Assembly (NCBI GenBank): GCA_020881915.1
Contig: JAJFPB010000005.1
Coordinates: forward strand, 3,100,001 to 3,164,000
Direction: 5' to 3'
From: Paramyrothecium sp. XJ0827
Taxonomy: Eukaryota > Ascomycota > Sordariomycetes > Hypocreales > Stachybotryaceae
DNA length: 64,000 nt
Numbering within the stretch: the first letter of the stretch is position 1; each line of letters starts with the position of its first letter. Below the pieces are notes generated by a model. The model had not been told where the DNA came from, searched no databases, and worked only from the letters and a program-made list of their open reading frames with translations. This document shows positions 21,370-32,457 of this stretch, in pieces. The position numbers were made by a program, and so were the translations under genes.

Positions 21370-22610
21370 GGTGGCTGTAATGCTGAGGTGCTCGAAGTGA
21401 CAGGTTTGTGTCCATGGCTATTGGTGAGCTTCATGCTTTTAAGACAACAGAGGCCGGCCAACTCATTCTGCCGCCTCTCACTGCAAGCATAACGCTTCGG
21501 CACAGTGTCGGATGCGCTAAGGCGTCAGCATAACTCTTATGGAATACCCTGGCAACAGGCAGATTTTCGTGGCGTGGAAAGTATATTTCATCGCAATGGT
21601 GCCTCGGACAGTGCGCATCGTGAGACACTGTGTGATTCCATCTAAGGTAGTCTTAACCGACGACGACCCCATGCTTCTATAGGCATAAGGTAGGTAATGG
21701 ATGAACCGAAAGCTCGGCCGCTTAGGGAATGCTCACTTTATTGGACTGCTTGAATACTTGCTCGGGCAATGAGAAGCGACTGTCTTCAGCCCGGGGGTCG
21801 TTGGCCCTCACAGACCTTGATGTGGATGATGGACAAACCAAGAGCTCCTAAGTCCTGCAATTTCCAGCCTCGGCGAGCTACGCTGACACCCGGCTGTGGT
21901 CGGAAGAGCGTCAGTAAAAGACTCTCATGAACATCCAATCAAGTTGGTGGTTTGACATGTTCCAGTTCCCGAGCATCCTCTGAGGCCACGGGGTTGCGGG
22001 CAATATATAGCTGAGATGGCCAACGCTTGGTCACAGTACTACGCAAGGTAGAATAACGACGTAGCATAACGCCGGGGAGTGGTCCGGAGCAGAGGAGCAA
22101 CACGCCACGCATATCATGTCATGACAAGGTCTCATCCGTAATGGGTCTCGGACGGTGGGGCATTATGTGAGCCACGATCAATTATACACATCACTTCAGA
22201 ACCACGTTACGAAGCTGGGTTTGTGACTCTGTTCCAAGCTTGGATTTCTACACATCGGCCTCTTAATGAGCCCACTTTGGCTAGAATGGGAGGCTCGAGC
22301 GAGCCAGGCGTAGGAAATCTAAGGCAGTTCAAAGATGTCGAGGATGGAACAACGACCGGTGAAGGCTAGGGAGATAGTGAAGGAGCGGAGACTGAATGGC
22401 CGTCGAGGTAACGCAAGATGGGAAGGAGAGAAAACCGCCAGGTGCTTTGTAGATTTCTCTTAAACGCAAATGACTACGACCTGGATATGACTACAAATTC
22501 CATACTTCTCAATTGCAGCTCCATCTTGCCAGGACCACCCGTCATCTTTGATTTAGAAGTACCGATACCCAGTCCAATCAAGCATCTGTTCTTATTCCTA
22601 CAGGTCTTTC
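21370..22610. other. Intergenic: divergent promoter region
   Basis: About 1.24 kb between the bZIP/DUF3425 gene (-) and the 470-aa gene (+), so it probably holds both promoters. A TAGGCATAAGGTAGGTAATGG stretch near 21680 contains the recurrent AGGTA word. No coding signal. Confidence 0.6.
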
Positions 22611-24023
22611 ATGGCTCAACATCGTACCGCCTCTACTCGCCATAGTCCTTATTTCGACGGGCCCAGCCACAACCCGGGGACTCGTCTTTCGCTTCCTCAT
22701 GCTCACCCGGCACATGCACACCCGGCACCACTGAAACGCAAGCCGTCAAGGTTCTTCTCTCAAGTTACATCGCCATTCGGACATCAACATACAAGCAAGA
22801 CGGCGTGTCTCAGAGAGTCCAAAGAAAACGCGCGATGTGACGAATATGATAATTTGGATGCTGACAAGGTGCCCCGTTCAGTCCGTTCCATGGATCGGGA
22901 CAGACGCGTTGCAGATGCATCGCCTTCTGTCTATAACGACCCCATAGGCCCTGCTTATTCTCGCGATCACTTGCGGACCATGAAAGTATGCTCCCCTTGG
23001 GTTGGTCCTGTCATGGAATGCTGTAGCTTGGACGCTCCTCTTGAAACACCATCAATACAAAGTCCTTTCGACGCGTCAGATGACTTCCTTGACCAAATGA
23101 ACAAGCTCCACCTTATGTCCGGAACGACGGCTTCTCCTCCACTACCGACAGGTGCTCGTGCCCGAAGCACTTCCTCGGAATACCCGCTCTCGCCTGCAAG
23201 CCCGCAGCGTGCTCAGTCTCCTCTCTCGCTCCTCTCCGGGCACCACTTGAGCCTATCAAACCTGTCGCAGTTCGCAAAAGACAATGGGTGCCTCTCAAAT
23301 CTATCCTCGCGTTCGTCGAGTGCGCTGTCTGAACCAGAGAACGCGGACACGAGCACACACGCAGCTATTGCAGACGCTGCTGCTGTCATTACAGAATGGC
23401 AAGGTGAACGGGCGACTTCTCCTGACACTGCTGAGCGAGCAACTACAACAAACCACGTTATTTGCACCACACATCACGAGAAACAAGCCGAGCGCCAGCA
23501 CCAAGAAACTCAACCCGACTCGGGCTACGTGACGGAACGGGTCAGCACCAGCACACAAGGCGTAAAGTACCAGTTCGACGGTGCCGCAGATGCAGACCGT
23601 CTGAAAAGCCCTGAAGCTGGCTTAATGGCAAGGCCTGTCAAGTCCGGTGCCGAGGCTCCCCGACAATCCAAAAGGAAGGCCTCTGACTTTTCTCTCCGCA
23701 GCATCAAAGACTCCTTCGCCAAGCGACCGCGTCTGAGCCTGCAGAAGTTCGCTGCAACGGTGTATGAGCAGGGCTCCAAGCGCATACGCCAGGCAAGGCA
23801 TCAATGGAGGCGTCAGGCGGACCAGGAGAGGCGAGATTTCCAGGCCTGGAAGGCAGCACGTCGACGAGATCACCCTGCCAATGTTTTGAAGGGTAAGTCC
23901 GAAGGAGGATTTGGGACCTTTTGCCTAGAACGCAGCCGGTTTGAGCATGAGCCATGGTGGCGGGAGGGAGTGTGTCGCTACCAGGCACCGACGTGGATGT
24001 TTGCTCCCAACCCGTTGGGCTAA
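22611..24023 (+). CDS. Unrecognised Ser/Pro-rich, C-terminally basic protein (470 aa)
   Basis: Single exon with an ATG start and TAA stop. I do not recognise a family. The N-terminus is His/Pro-rich; residues about 180-240 are a Ser/Pro/Leu-rich low-complexity region; then an acidic/polar middle; the last third is basic, with two nuclear-localisation-like clusters (QSKRKASDF and FAKRPRLSL) and a helical Arg/Gln/Glu-rich segment (RQARHQWRRQADQERR). The end is rich in aromatics (PWWREGVCRYQAPTWMFAP). Codon choice and the uninterrupted 1.4-kb frame argue that it is real. It is probably nuclear, on the basis of the basic clusters only. It shares a divergent promoter region with the bZIP/DUF3425 gene. 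Confidence 0.75.
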   Translation: MAQHRTASTRHSPYFDGPSHNPGTRLSLPHAHPAHAHPAPLKRKPSRFFSQVTSPFGHQHTSKTACLRESKENARCDEYDNLDADKVPRSVRSMDRDRRVADASPSVYNDPIGPAYSRDHLRTMKVCSPWVGPVMECCSLDAPLETPSIQSPFDASDDFLDQMNKLHLMSGTTASPPLPTGARARSTSSEYPLSPASPQRAQSPLSLLSGHHLSLSNLSQFAKDNGCLSNLSSRSSSALSEPENADTSTHAAIADAAAVITEWQGERATSPDTAERATTTNHVICTTHHEKQAERQHQETQPDSGYVTERVSTSTQGVKYQFDGAADADRLKSPEAGLMARPVKSGAEAPRQSKRKASDFSLRSIKDSFAKRPRLSLQKFAATVYEQGSKRIRQARHQWRRQADQERRDFQAWKAARRRDHPANVLKGKSEGGFGTFCLERSRFEHEPWWREGVCRYQAPTWMFAPNPLG

Positions 24024-24179
24024 CTGGCCATACGGCTATAGACATAAATAGAAAGGAGAAGACAAATGGTTCTTTACGCAACGTAATAGAGTTGAGAACT
24101 AGTCTAACCGAATACGCCTATTCGGTAACCATTATGGTGCCAGAAAGCTCTTTTCGCCTTGACAATCCAATGGAGATTA

Positions 24180-26122
24180 TTATATTATATATCGAAATCG
24201 TTCTACTGTTCTACTGATCTTGTGACGGGCGACCAGGCCCTCTTCTTCCACTGGAGTCACATGGTCTTGATTCTGGCTCTCCTCACGATCCATCTTCCTG
24301 TTTTGATATTGAAGATACAGCCGTAGAAGCACGGCCAGAACCGCCACGGTCAGCATGGCCACCGCGCACGTCAACATGCCCCTCGAGTAGTAAGGGGCGT
24401 CCTTCTTCGGGTAGAGCCTCGTCCCGACCAGCGGCCCGCACTGCCCGATGAACTGCAGCATCGCGAAGCCGCCGCTCTGCCGGCTCTCGCTCGCCTGGTT
24501 GTTGATGTTCCACGCGATGGTGAGCGTCACGACGTTGAAAAAGCCGACGGCGGCCGGGTAGATGGCCACGTACCGGACAAAGGCCGGGAGGTGGAGCGCC
24601 TCGGACATGGCGAGGATGCCGTACCCCGCCGCGGAGGCGAGCGCATGGAACACGATGGGGACGGTCCTGGCGCGCAGGCGGTCCGACATGTGAGCCGTGA
24701 AGAGGACGACCACGAAGGCGACCAGGTACGGCGGTGCGCTGAGCGCCTGGGAGGTGAGTGTGTCGTGCCCCATCTCGGTCATGATCTTGGGCAAGAATAC
24801 TGGGAGAGACGAGTATGCCATGTTAGTGAGGAAGAACATGGCTGCGGTGATCCAGGCTATGGGGTCTCGGAGCACGGCGAGGAGTTCCCGCCCTTTGAGC
24901 CTGCGAGAGGATGATGCGGTCGCCGCCGCCGACGCCGCAGCAGGCTTTTCGTTGCGGAGGCGCAGCCGAGCCACCTTCTTCTCGCGCTTTGTGAGGTACG
25001 ACGCCGTTTGGGGCGAGTCGGGGATGACGTTCCAGGCAATGACGGAAACAATCACGGAGGGGAAGCCCTCGACGAGGAACAGCAGCCTCCAGGGCGCAAT
25101 GGGCCCCAGCGACGCGAACTTCACAATTACCCAGGCGAGAGTGGACGCGAAGCTTGTCGCGAGAGGGGCAGCTATAGACGGCCAGGGGCGTTTAGCGGGT
25201 GGTGGCACCTTTGAAGACCGGGAGACCCCCGTGAAAGGGGGGCCCCCGGATGAGCGGGCATCTTACCGGAAATGAAAATGGCCGTGCGGAAGGCCAGCTC
25301 GTCCCGCTTAAAGAAGAAGCTCAGGTAGAAGGGTATGCCCGTGAACCCGGCCTCGCCTATGCCGAGCAGCACGCGCAGGGCGATGAGCATGGGGTACGAG
25401 ACGGCGACGGACTGCAGCGACGCCGTCAGGCCCCACGTCAGCACGATGAGGGAGACGTAGATGTGGGCGGGGACGAGCTTCCACAGGAGCGACATCCACT
25501 CGAAGGCGATGTAGGAGATGTAGAAGGACGTCAGGGTCCACTCGTACCAGTCGTCGCGCGGAGGGTCCGTCTGCAGGTCGGCGTCCATTCCTGCTATGAA
25601 GGCGTTGCCGATGTCTAGATGGCCAATGCATGTCAGTCCTTTTGTTCATCTCCGCGGCCTGGGTTGGCAGCCTTATGGGGGCGGGAAGGGGTGACGATGA
25701 AACGTACTGGAGCGGTCCAGGAAGCTCAGCATGAACAGCAGCGCGACGAAGAGCACGAGCTTCCGGTCAAACTTGCGCCGCACGGCAAGCTCCTCGTCCG
25801 GCGTGTACAGCTGGAAACTAGCCACCGAGCTCGCGCTCAGGCGTCGGCTCAGCGGCAGCCGCTCCTCGTCCCACCGCCCGTCCTCGGGCCCTCCATGCTC
25901 CTTGGACGGGCTCCTGTCGCGGAGTTCGTAGGCCTCGTGCGCGGAGCTGCCGCCGTCGAGGACGGCCGAGCGCAGGTCGTCATCGTCGCTGCGGTCGTCC
26001 TCATCGTCGTCGTCGTCGTCGTCCATGGCAAACTCGGCGCCCGTCTGGGCGAACGAGGGCGACTCGCTGCGGGCCGGGGACGGGGAGTAGTGCTGGCGCC
26101 GCTGCTGCTGTGCGGACGCCAT
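24180..26122 (-). CDS. MFS transporter, anion:cation symporter (Dal5-like)
   Basis: 584-aa membrane carrier from three exons on the minus strand: 26122-25708, 25614-25267, 25171-24180; introns 93 and 95 nt. The first join restores LDRSNIGNA at the end of TM1, the signature of the ACS/Dal5 group (allantoate, nicotinate, pantothenate and similar acids). The ATG at 26122 was chosen because the frame upstream has only a TTG. The N-terminal tail of about 110 residues is long and cytosolic, with an Asp-rich run near residues 33-50, coded by a GTC repeat, and a Ser-rich segment. About 12 hydrophobic segments follow, with a loop of about 70 residues in the middle. Substrate cannot be read from sequence. 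The stop lies 157 bases from the convergent 470-aa gene. Confidence 0.92.
26004..26024. repeat. (GTC)n trinucleotide repeat inside MFS gene
   Basis: Seven GTC/TCG units in exon 1 of the MFS gene, coding part of an Asp run on the minus strand. Likely length-polymorphic. Confidence 0.85.
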
Positions 26123-26753
26123 GGCCACGTCGTTGGCCGGCGTGGGCGGTGTCAAAGGGGTATCAAACGGCCAGTGTCAGAAGTTCAACAGCAATTGGGA
26201 CAGGAGCCATGCGGGAAGAGCCGCAGAAGGCTCGTTCTCGAGCTTGTTCGGCAGCTTCGGTTCATGGATTGATGTCCGGTTGCAGAGCTAATGCGTTCAC
26301 CTACAGTACATGCCTGGAGTAGCTCTTCCACGTGATAGCGTACGTCAGAGCGCAGGCCCGCTACCTTACCTATAAGAGCCTGTTTTAAGGGAATACTGGG
26401 GTCCGGGGTAGTAGCGTTACCTCGTCAGCTCCTGCACTACTGCGCCTACCCGGGACTAGGTAATATCTGTCTCCGTCGAGGAAGGATGCCGATAACCCAT
26501 CAATTCATTAAATTAAGTAGCTAAGCTCATGATATGTGACATCCCTTTGAACCGAGCACTATTCAAACAAAACATAAGCATGACCTGCCTTGACTTGACT
26601 CGTCAGTTGTTTACTTCCAACCTGCTTCATGCGTTTACGACTGCTGCTAGACCTGGCGATGCTTTAGGCTCTGGTCAGGCAAGTTCTAATAAGTGCATAT
26701 CGAGCCTTGCATCCTTCGGCTCTAAAGATATCTTCATGGCGGGGGCTTGTCTC
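26123..26753. other. Intergenic: MFS promoter
   Basis: About 0.63 kb between two minus-strand genes. A CTACCTTACCTAT element lies at 26361-26373. No coding signal. Confidence 0.6.
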
Positions 26754-27674
26754 TCACGATGGCCGTGACTGTGATGCCTTGTCCCTCCTCCCCAGCAGTC
26801 GCCGAAGACCACTTGAGAAAGACTGCTTGGTTCTCAGCGCCTTGTGGGGAGGTGTCTTATCACCGTGTTCATCGGTTTGAAACTGACTTGAGGGCCGCTC
26901 ATCTGCGGGGTGGTCGAAGGATTTCTCCGACTGGGGTACTAGTATGCTCGGTGTGTTGTTCGGAGGTACATCCGGCTTTCCCGACGACGCAGGCCTATGT
27001 TGGAGCGCATTCGCTTCCATGGTCGGTGTCTCCTTGATGTCGCTCATCTCTTCATCTTCCGAAAATACGTCCTCGGGCGCAGCTCGCTCGGCGTCGTCGC
27101 AGACGACAACGTACCACTTGATGTCCTCGCCTGGCTGCATCTTATCCCTCAGCTGTACGAACCAGGATGGCTCATCGCCGCCGCTTTTCGAGGTGGCCTC
27201 GTATTTCGCCATCTCGGCAGCTATGTCTGCGCTCAGATCGATCCGGGCGACGTAGTCTGCAACATAGGCATAGGGACGGGCGGCGACCGCAGTCTCGGCC
27301 ATGTCGTACTCCTCCAGCAGCTTGACCGCGGACCATTGATGCATAAGAATGGCATCCTCCGAATCGGGCACACGGGGCGGCGGGAGGTCCATATCCTCAT
27401 CCTGGTGAACATGTTCCTTTCCAGTATCGCCATTTTTCTTCGCTGGCGCTTCAAGACCGCGCTGATCCGCCTGGGCCGTCTCGTCAGAAGCGTCCGCGGC
27501 AACCGGCAGCTCGGGAAGAAAATCAAAATTCTCATAGAGCTGGTCTAGAATGAGGGATGTTGAGTCATAGCCGATGATCCAATCGGGCGCGGCGTCTTCG
27601 AGATCATGGATGATGACGAAGATTCGTATGCTGAGACGGTGCCAGCGGAAGCCATGGCACAGATAAGCTGGCAT
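26754..27674 (-). CDS. Conserved fungal protein, possibly FlbE-like
   Basis: 306 aa, single exon. Two conserved-looking blocks flank a low-complexity acidic linker: an N-terminal block starting MPAYLCHGFRWHRLSIRIF followed by VIIHDLEDAAPDWIIG, and a central block (YAYVADYVARIDLS ... WFVQLRDKMQPGEDIKWYV). This start-plus-middle pattern resembles what I recall of FlbE, a short developmental regulator of conidiation in Aspergillus, but FlbE is nearer 200 residues and I cannot confirm it. The C-terminal 100 residues are Ser/Pro/Glu-rich with a basic end (SFSSGLRRLLGRRDKASQS). No membrane segments. If it is FlbE, it would act at hyphal tips with FlbB; that is inference only. Confidence 0.72.
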   Translation of the reverse strand: MPAYLCHGFRWHRLSIRIFVIIHDLEDAAPDWIIGYDSTSLILDQLYENFDFLPELPVAADASDETAQADQRGLEAPAKKNGDTGKEHVHQDEDMDLPPPRVPDSEDAILMHQWSAVKLLEEYDMAETAVAARPYAYVADYVARIDLSADIAAEMAKYEATSKSGGDEPSWFVQLRDKMQPGEDIKWYVVVCDDAERAAPEDVFSEDEEMSDIKETPTMEANALQHRPASSGKPDVPPNNTPSILVPQSEKSFDHPADERPSSQFQTDEHGDKTPPHKALRTKQSFSSGLRRLLGRRDKASQSRPS

Positions 27675-28766
27675 GGCTGTTGGGTGTCCTGTGTTTACGT
27701 GGTTTGCGCCGATGGGTAAGCCCGGAACATTCGCGACAATGCCACTTCTTGAGTCGTGATGTTCGTGACAGCTATAGGTCGTGAGCGACTCCTAGCACGG
27801 CCACATAGCCGGTACTGGAATTCCCGTATGCCAATGATATGGACGATCCTCGTCACCGGCTCTTCCACCACCCGCTCCTCCCACTACCAGGTGTGACTGA
27901 CAATGACTTGCTTTACTCAACTTTCACCCAGGTGTGCATGTCGTGGTCTGAAGAAAATGACGCAGCACACGTTGAGATTGATTGCAGCGTCAATTGATGC
28001 AGGTTCCGTGTAGAATCTGCATGACAGTGATGTGAGTAGTCTGAGTAGAGTCAAAGCGTTGAAGGCTGAGTGAGAGGTAGGAGGGTGGGTGTTGATGAGC
28101 CCTTGTATCTTGTATGTCTTTGGCACGCATGCCATACCACACACAAGGTTTAGGACTAAGCCACGATGGGCAGTGTCGCCAAAAACGGCAGCTGTCTTAG
28201 CACAGAACTGTTCAACTCTGATTCTGGATCCCGATTCATTACCCACGTGATGCTGCTTTCTTTCTGCTGTTGCTTTTGCCTCGTCCTTTCAATTACGTCG
28301 ACATGGTATTTCGTGCCGCTATGGGGTGTGCCTCGACCACTTTGTTCCTGTAAGTCCCACACCATAAGTTCATGACTTTATCGCACTTGGACGAACCCTC
28401 TCTCATAACATTCCTACCAAGACAACTTGCATGCACATCCCATTGTCCAGGAACCAAATGAGGGTGAGATAAGAGAAGTGCGTATTTCATTAAATCTATA
28501 AAATTCCGTCAAGAATTCAAATCATCCCATGCGCCCCAACACACCACCTTGACAGTCTATAAAGCCATGCACCGTAGTCAAATGTCCAGCACCTCCAACA
28601 AAGCCCAAACTCTTGAATCATCCACAGGGTATAATCATAAACATCCATCCCACTTGTATGATAAAACGTGACCACAAAAGCCCATAGCTTCTCGCCGCAA
28701 TCAAGAGCCCGGATAGTAAAGACAAGAAGATTCTTGTTAAATCATCCTCTCATGCGTTGGTGTCTT
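27675..28766. other. Intergenic between two minus-strand genes
   Basis: About 1.1 kb: promoter of the 306-aa gene on the left and 3' UTR of the homeobox gene on the right (28480-28760 is AT-rich, UTR-like). No coding signal. Confidence 0.6.
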
Positions 28767-31700
28767 CTAAAAGCTACTCCCATTGAGTGCAACACCACCA
28801 TCTTCCACTCCTTCTTGGTGGCCAACTTGGTACCACGACTCATTATCGAGTTCAAACCGCATGTCCTGCAGCATGTTCTCAACCTCCTCATCCGAAATGT
28901 TCACATCCATATTTGCCGGAAGCGCCGATGGACCTTCTGCCTGGGTTGATGCGTGGCCGATCTTTTCTTCCATCATGGTCTTAAACTTGGCCAGCAGTTC
29001 TGGATCGTCTGCAGCCGTCTCCTCCATGTTGACAATCTCTTTCGCCCGGCTTTGGATTGCCACGTCGCTTGGGAAAGTACCAGTGGCGGCAAAATGCTTC
29101 TCAACCATTTCGGCCAAGCCTTGTTCAAGCTCCCGGTAGCAAAAGACGGTGCCAGGCTGAGGGTAACGCTGGGTCATATCTCGGAGAAAGTTGTTCGCCA
29201 GCGTCTTCTCTGCAGGGATGACCTTTGCGCCCTGTCGCATGGCCACCTGGATATTTTCGCTAAAAGTAGCGACCCGGCCCTTTGGGTAAGCGTAAGGTGG
29301 CGCGAAGCCAGAGCCGCCCTGCTCGAGTGCCCAGGAGAGGGTCGGGGGAAGTGATGGTCCCTCAGGATCCAAAATGCTTGAGAACCGCTTAAAGCGCTGC
29401 AGCCATTCAGCGTTATCTGCTGCAGTCTGGTTCCACGGATCGTCGCTAAGAACAGTTAGCCACCCATTAAGTCTCAATGCCGAAGACGTTCACTTACTCA
29501 TCATAGATGATCCAGCGGGCTTGGTGTTGTAGTTCAGCGTCAGTTGGCACATGGCGGTTCGGGTTGTTGGGTGACATTGTGGCCAAGACCCATCTGCGTA
29601 GCTCCTTTGCAAGGCGTCGGTAGCAATTGGCGTCATTTAGGAACAGAGGACTCATGGGAGACGCGGCTGTGTTGCCATGATCTGGTGACATGTTTGCTGA
29701 TCTTGTCGTTTGCGTGGCGGACGGCCAGTCACTGCCGCTGGACCGGTTGCTTTGAGGAAGAGACAATTCCACAGAGCCGTCAGTAGGGGAGACCGATCCT
29801 TTTGCTGGGTGGCGCTGTCGGAACTCGGCGAGCCAAGTCTTGTTATCGGCAGCTGTTTGATTCCATCCATCGTCAAATTCGTATATAATGATACGCGCCT
29901 GCCGTTGAAGGTCGTCATCTGTGGGTTCTACTCCGCGGTTTCGTTGACCGGTTAAGAAATCTCCCAGTTCCCTTTCAAGTCTGGAATAGCTGTGAATCGT
30001 GGAGTCAATGGACATAGGATCCGTTGACCGGAAGACCTCGTCTTGCACATCCTCGGTTCGTGGGAGGTGCGCCCGACGTCGGAAAGCCTCTAGCCAGTGG
30101 GTTCCTGTTGCGATAAGACGCAGAAGCCAGTTGGCGACCTGTCCGGAGGGGTGAGTCGACATCTCCTCCACTCGACCGACGATTCTGCAGGCTTCCTCCT
30201 GCAGCTCAGGATCCATGGCCGTTAGGCCTAACAGCCTCTTTGCCCTTACAAACTCCTGCAGTTGATACTCCATCGGACACTGCTCGAACAAATTGTCTTT
30301 GCCATTAATCTTCAGACTTGCCAATCTGTTTTCGGCGGCGCCACGAAGGGGACCGAACTTAGCCTTCTTCTCAAGATCCACCGACTTCATGATAACGTCA
30401 CGAAGCCACGAGGCTTGAGTTGCAATGCCTTGCAACGACAACAATTCGGAAGCGAAAATGATACGACAACCTTCGACCATCAACTCCTCGTCGGTCGGAT
30501 CCCGGCCGTGCTGATCCAAGTGATTGGCAATGAAATAGTCCAATTCCAGCTTGATAAGCTCGTAAGCATTCCTAGGGCTTTCGGGTGGGGAATGGCTCGC
30601 TTCGAATGGGAATGGGGTTGTCCGTTCGTTGTGAATTAGATCTATTAACACGTGTTAGATACATTGAGATGGTCTATGGGATACTGCATTGGTCTCATTC
30701 GTACATGGAGGGATGGAATTCTCGACCATGTCGAGGACCGGTGCCTCAAAACCCCAGTCACCCTTCCAGTCGGCCATGGATTTACCAGACTTGAAGTGCT
30801 CCGCCAAATGATCAACTCGAAAGCTCCAAGTATCCATCACGATACCACAGAAACCGCACCGAGATCTGATTTGTGGGGTAGCCACCTTCCAAGCCTTCAT
30901 GGACCAATCCACAAACTTGACATCGTGTACCAGCCTGAGGTGCTGGTTCAGGTGGTCCTTCCGATAGAAAGTCCGCTCGTCCAAGGAACGTTCTTGGCAT
31001 GCCGAATGGTTGTGAGATTCGACGTGTGCATCGTCAGGGTTCACTTCGCCGCAGAAGACGCAGGACAGTTGACCATTCTCCGGGTTCAGCACGCGAGGCC
31101 CATTTGGCGCACAGACCCATCGCTCGAGAGAAAGATGTAGTGATTTCTCGTGTCGTTGCCAGTCATGCTTAGTTCGAAACGTCTCTGTGCAGAAAGTACA
31201 CTGGAATGTTTTAACCGGACCTGCGAGGCTCGTCTTCCCGTCACTCATTTGCTGGGTAGCAGCTCTTCTTCGCCGTCGTCGACGTCCGCGGTTGTTGAAT
31301 GAGGCAGATCCAAAGGAACCCCACGTGTTGCGGGAGCCGTGGGAGTAGGCCGAGCCCAGCGAACCGTTGCTCGACTGCGACGTGCCGAGAGAGCTGGCTG
31401 ATGACTGGCAGAGCGACCTGCTTGAGCCATCGTCGGTATAGTTGAGGCTGAATGGGCTGTCTAGTCCAGAAGAGCGGCCAGAGCTGGATGCCGTAACGGC
31501 CCTTGCAATGGCCGAGACAGATGCAGGTTCGTTCTCGGGAGGAGAGTGCTTCCAACGTTCCAAGGGAAGCATGGCCTCGAGAGCTGGAGTTCCTCTTCTC
31601 TGGGGAATGTCAATGCCGCCGGCCCAGTTCCCGACGACTGGCGATGTTGAGCGAGGTGCCTGTACCTTGCCTCGGCGTCGAGCATTGGCAAACCAATTGG

Positions 31701-32457
31701 TGATTTGAACCTTGTTGAGGCCCGTTTGGCGCTGTAGCATCTCCTTCTCCTCGTCGCTCGGATAGGGGTGACGGGTATGCGTGTTGAGCCAGTTCTTCAT
31801 GATGCGCACCGACTCTCTGGAGAGCCTAGCACCAATCTTGGGAGGAGGACCGGGTCTAGGAGCAACAATGGCCGCATCATCTGACTGATTGGCCGCATCC
31901 AACATGTCAAGAGTTGTGGTACTGCCCGAGTTTCGCAGGCCCTCACCCATCGGGAAGTCCTGTGATAGAGGAAGAGCAGTAGGTTGCATCTCGGCAGCCG
32001 GCCATGGTTCGGGGAATACCATCGTGGTGGCAGGCAGGGGATACAGGCTCTGTGAGGCATGGCCGGCCAAGCTGCAGTCGATGTTGAGGGCAACGCAGCT
32101 GGTGCAGAAGTCCTTGTGACGACCTTCCCGAATCCTTTTGCAGGAATAGCCTCCTATCGTACAGCTCACGCAGGGAGACTCGGGGGTGTCCCAAAAGTCA
32201 GCCGTAGCAGGCAGTTCCATGGCCGGAGCGGCGTCAGAGAGGGCCAGCATGGAGTCGGAGAAGTGCTGCAACGCACTGAAGCTGAGATCGTCCTCATTTA
32301 CATTTTCCAGGACGAGGTCGATGTTATCGCTGGCTGGGTCTGAGGACATGCCGGTGAAACCGGTAGTGAAGGGCTCTTGCAGGCCGCTATGTGCAGGAAT
32401 TGAGCTGCCGGCCTTGTCCCAGTTGACGAACTCGTCTAATTCGTCGATGGTGGTCAT
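28767..32457 (-). CDS. Homeobox and C2H2 zinc-finger transcription factor (1191 aa)
   Basis: Nuclear regulator from three exons on the minus strand: 32457-30705, 30641-29498, 29445-28767; introns 63 and 52 nt. The joins read IPPYLIHNERTTP and IIYDDDDPWNQTAADN. Domains: six Cys at 96, 99, 106, 118, 121, 128 with the spacing of a Zn2Cys6 cluster but few basic residues; TALE/KN-type homeodomain about 206-265 (NWFANARRR in helix 3); a run of eight basic residues near 390; C2H2 fingers from 420 (C420, C423, H436, H441), further Cys/His pairs at 466-510, and C534, C537, H550, H554. After residue 611 come about five diverged repeats with helix-turn character, two ending in WNQTAADN. Known: fungal proteins with this homeobox plus C2H2 layout exist and are mostly uncharacterised. 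Targets are unknown. Confidence 0.92.

Noticed and set aside
20207..26122. Secondary-metabolite gene cluster (regulator plus transporter)
   Set aside because: No core enzyme, oxidase or tailoring gene lies near; regulator and carrier alone are not evidence of a cluster.
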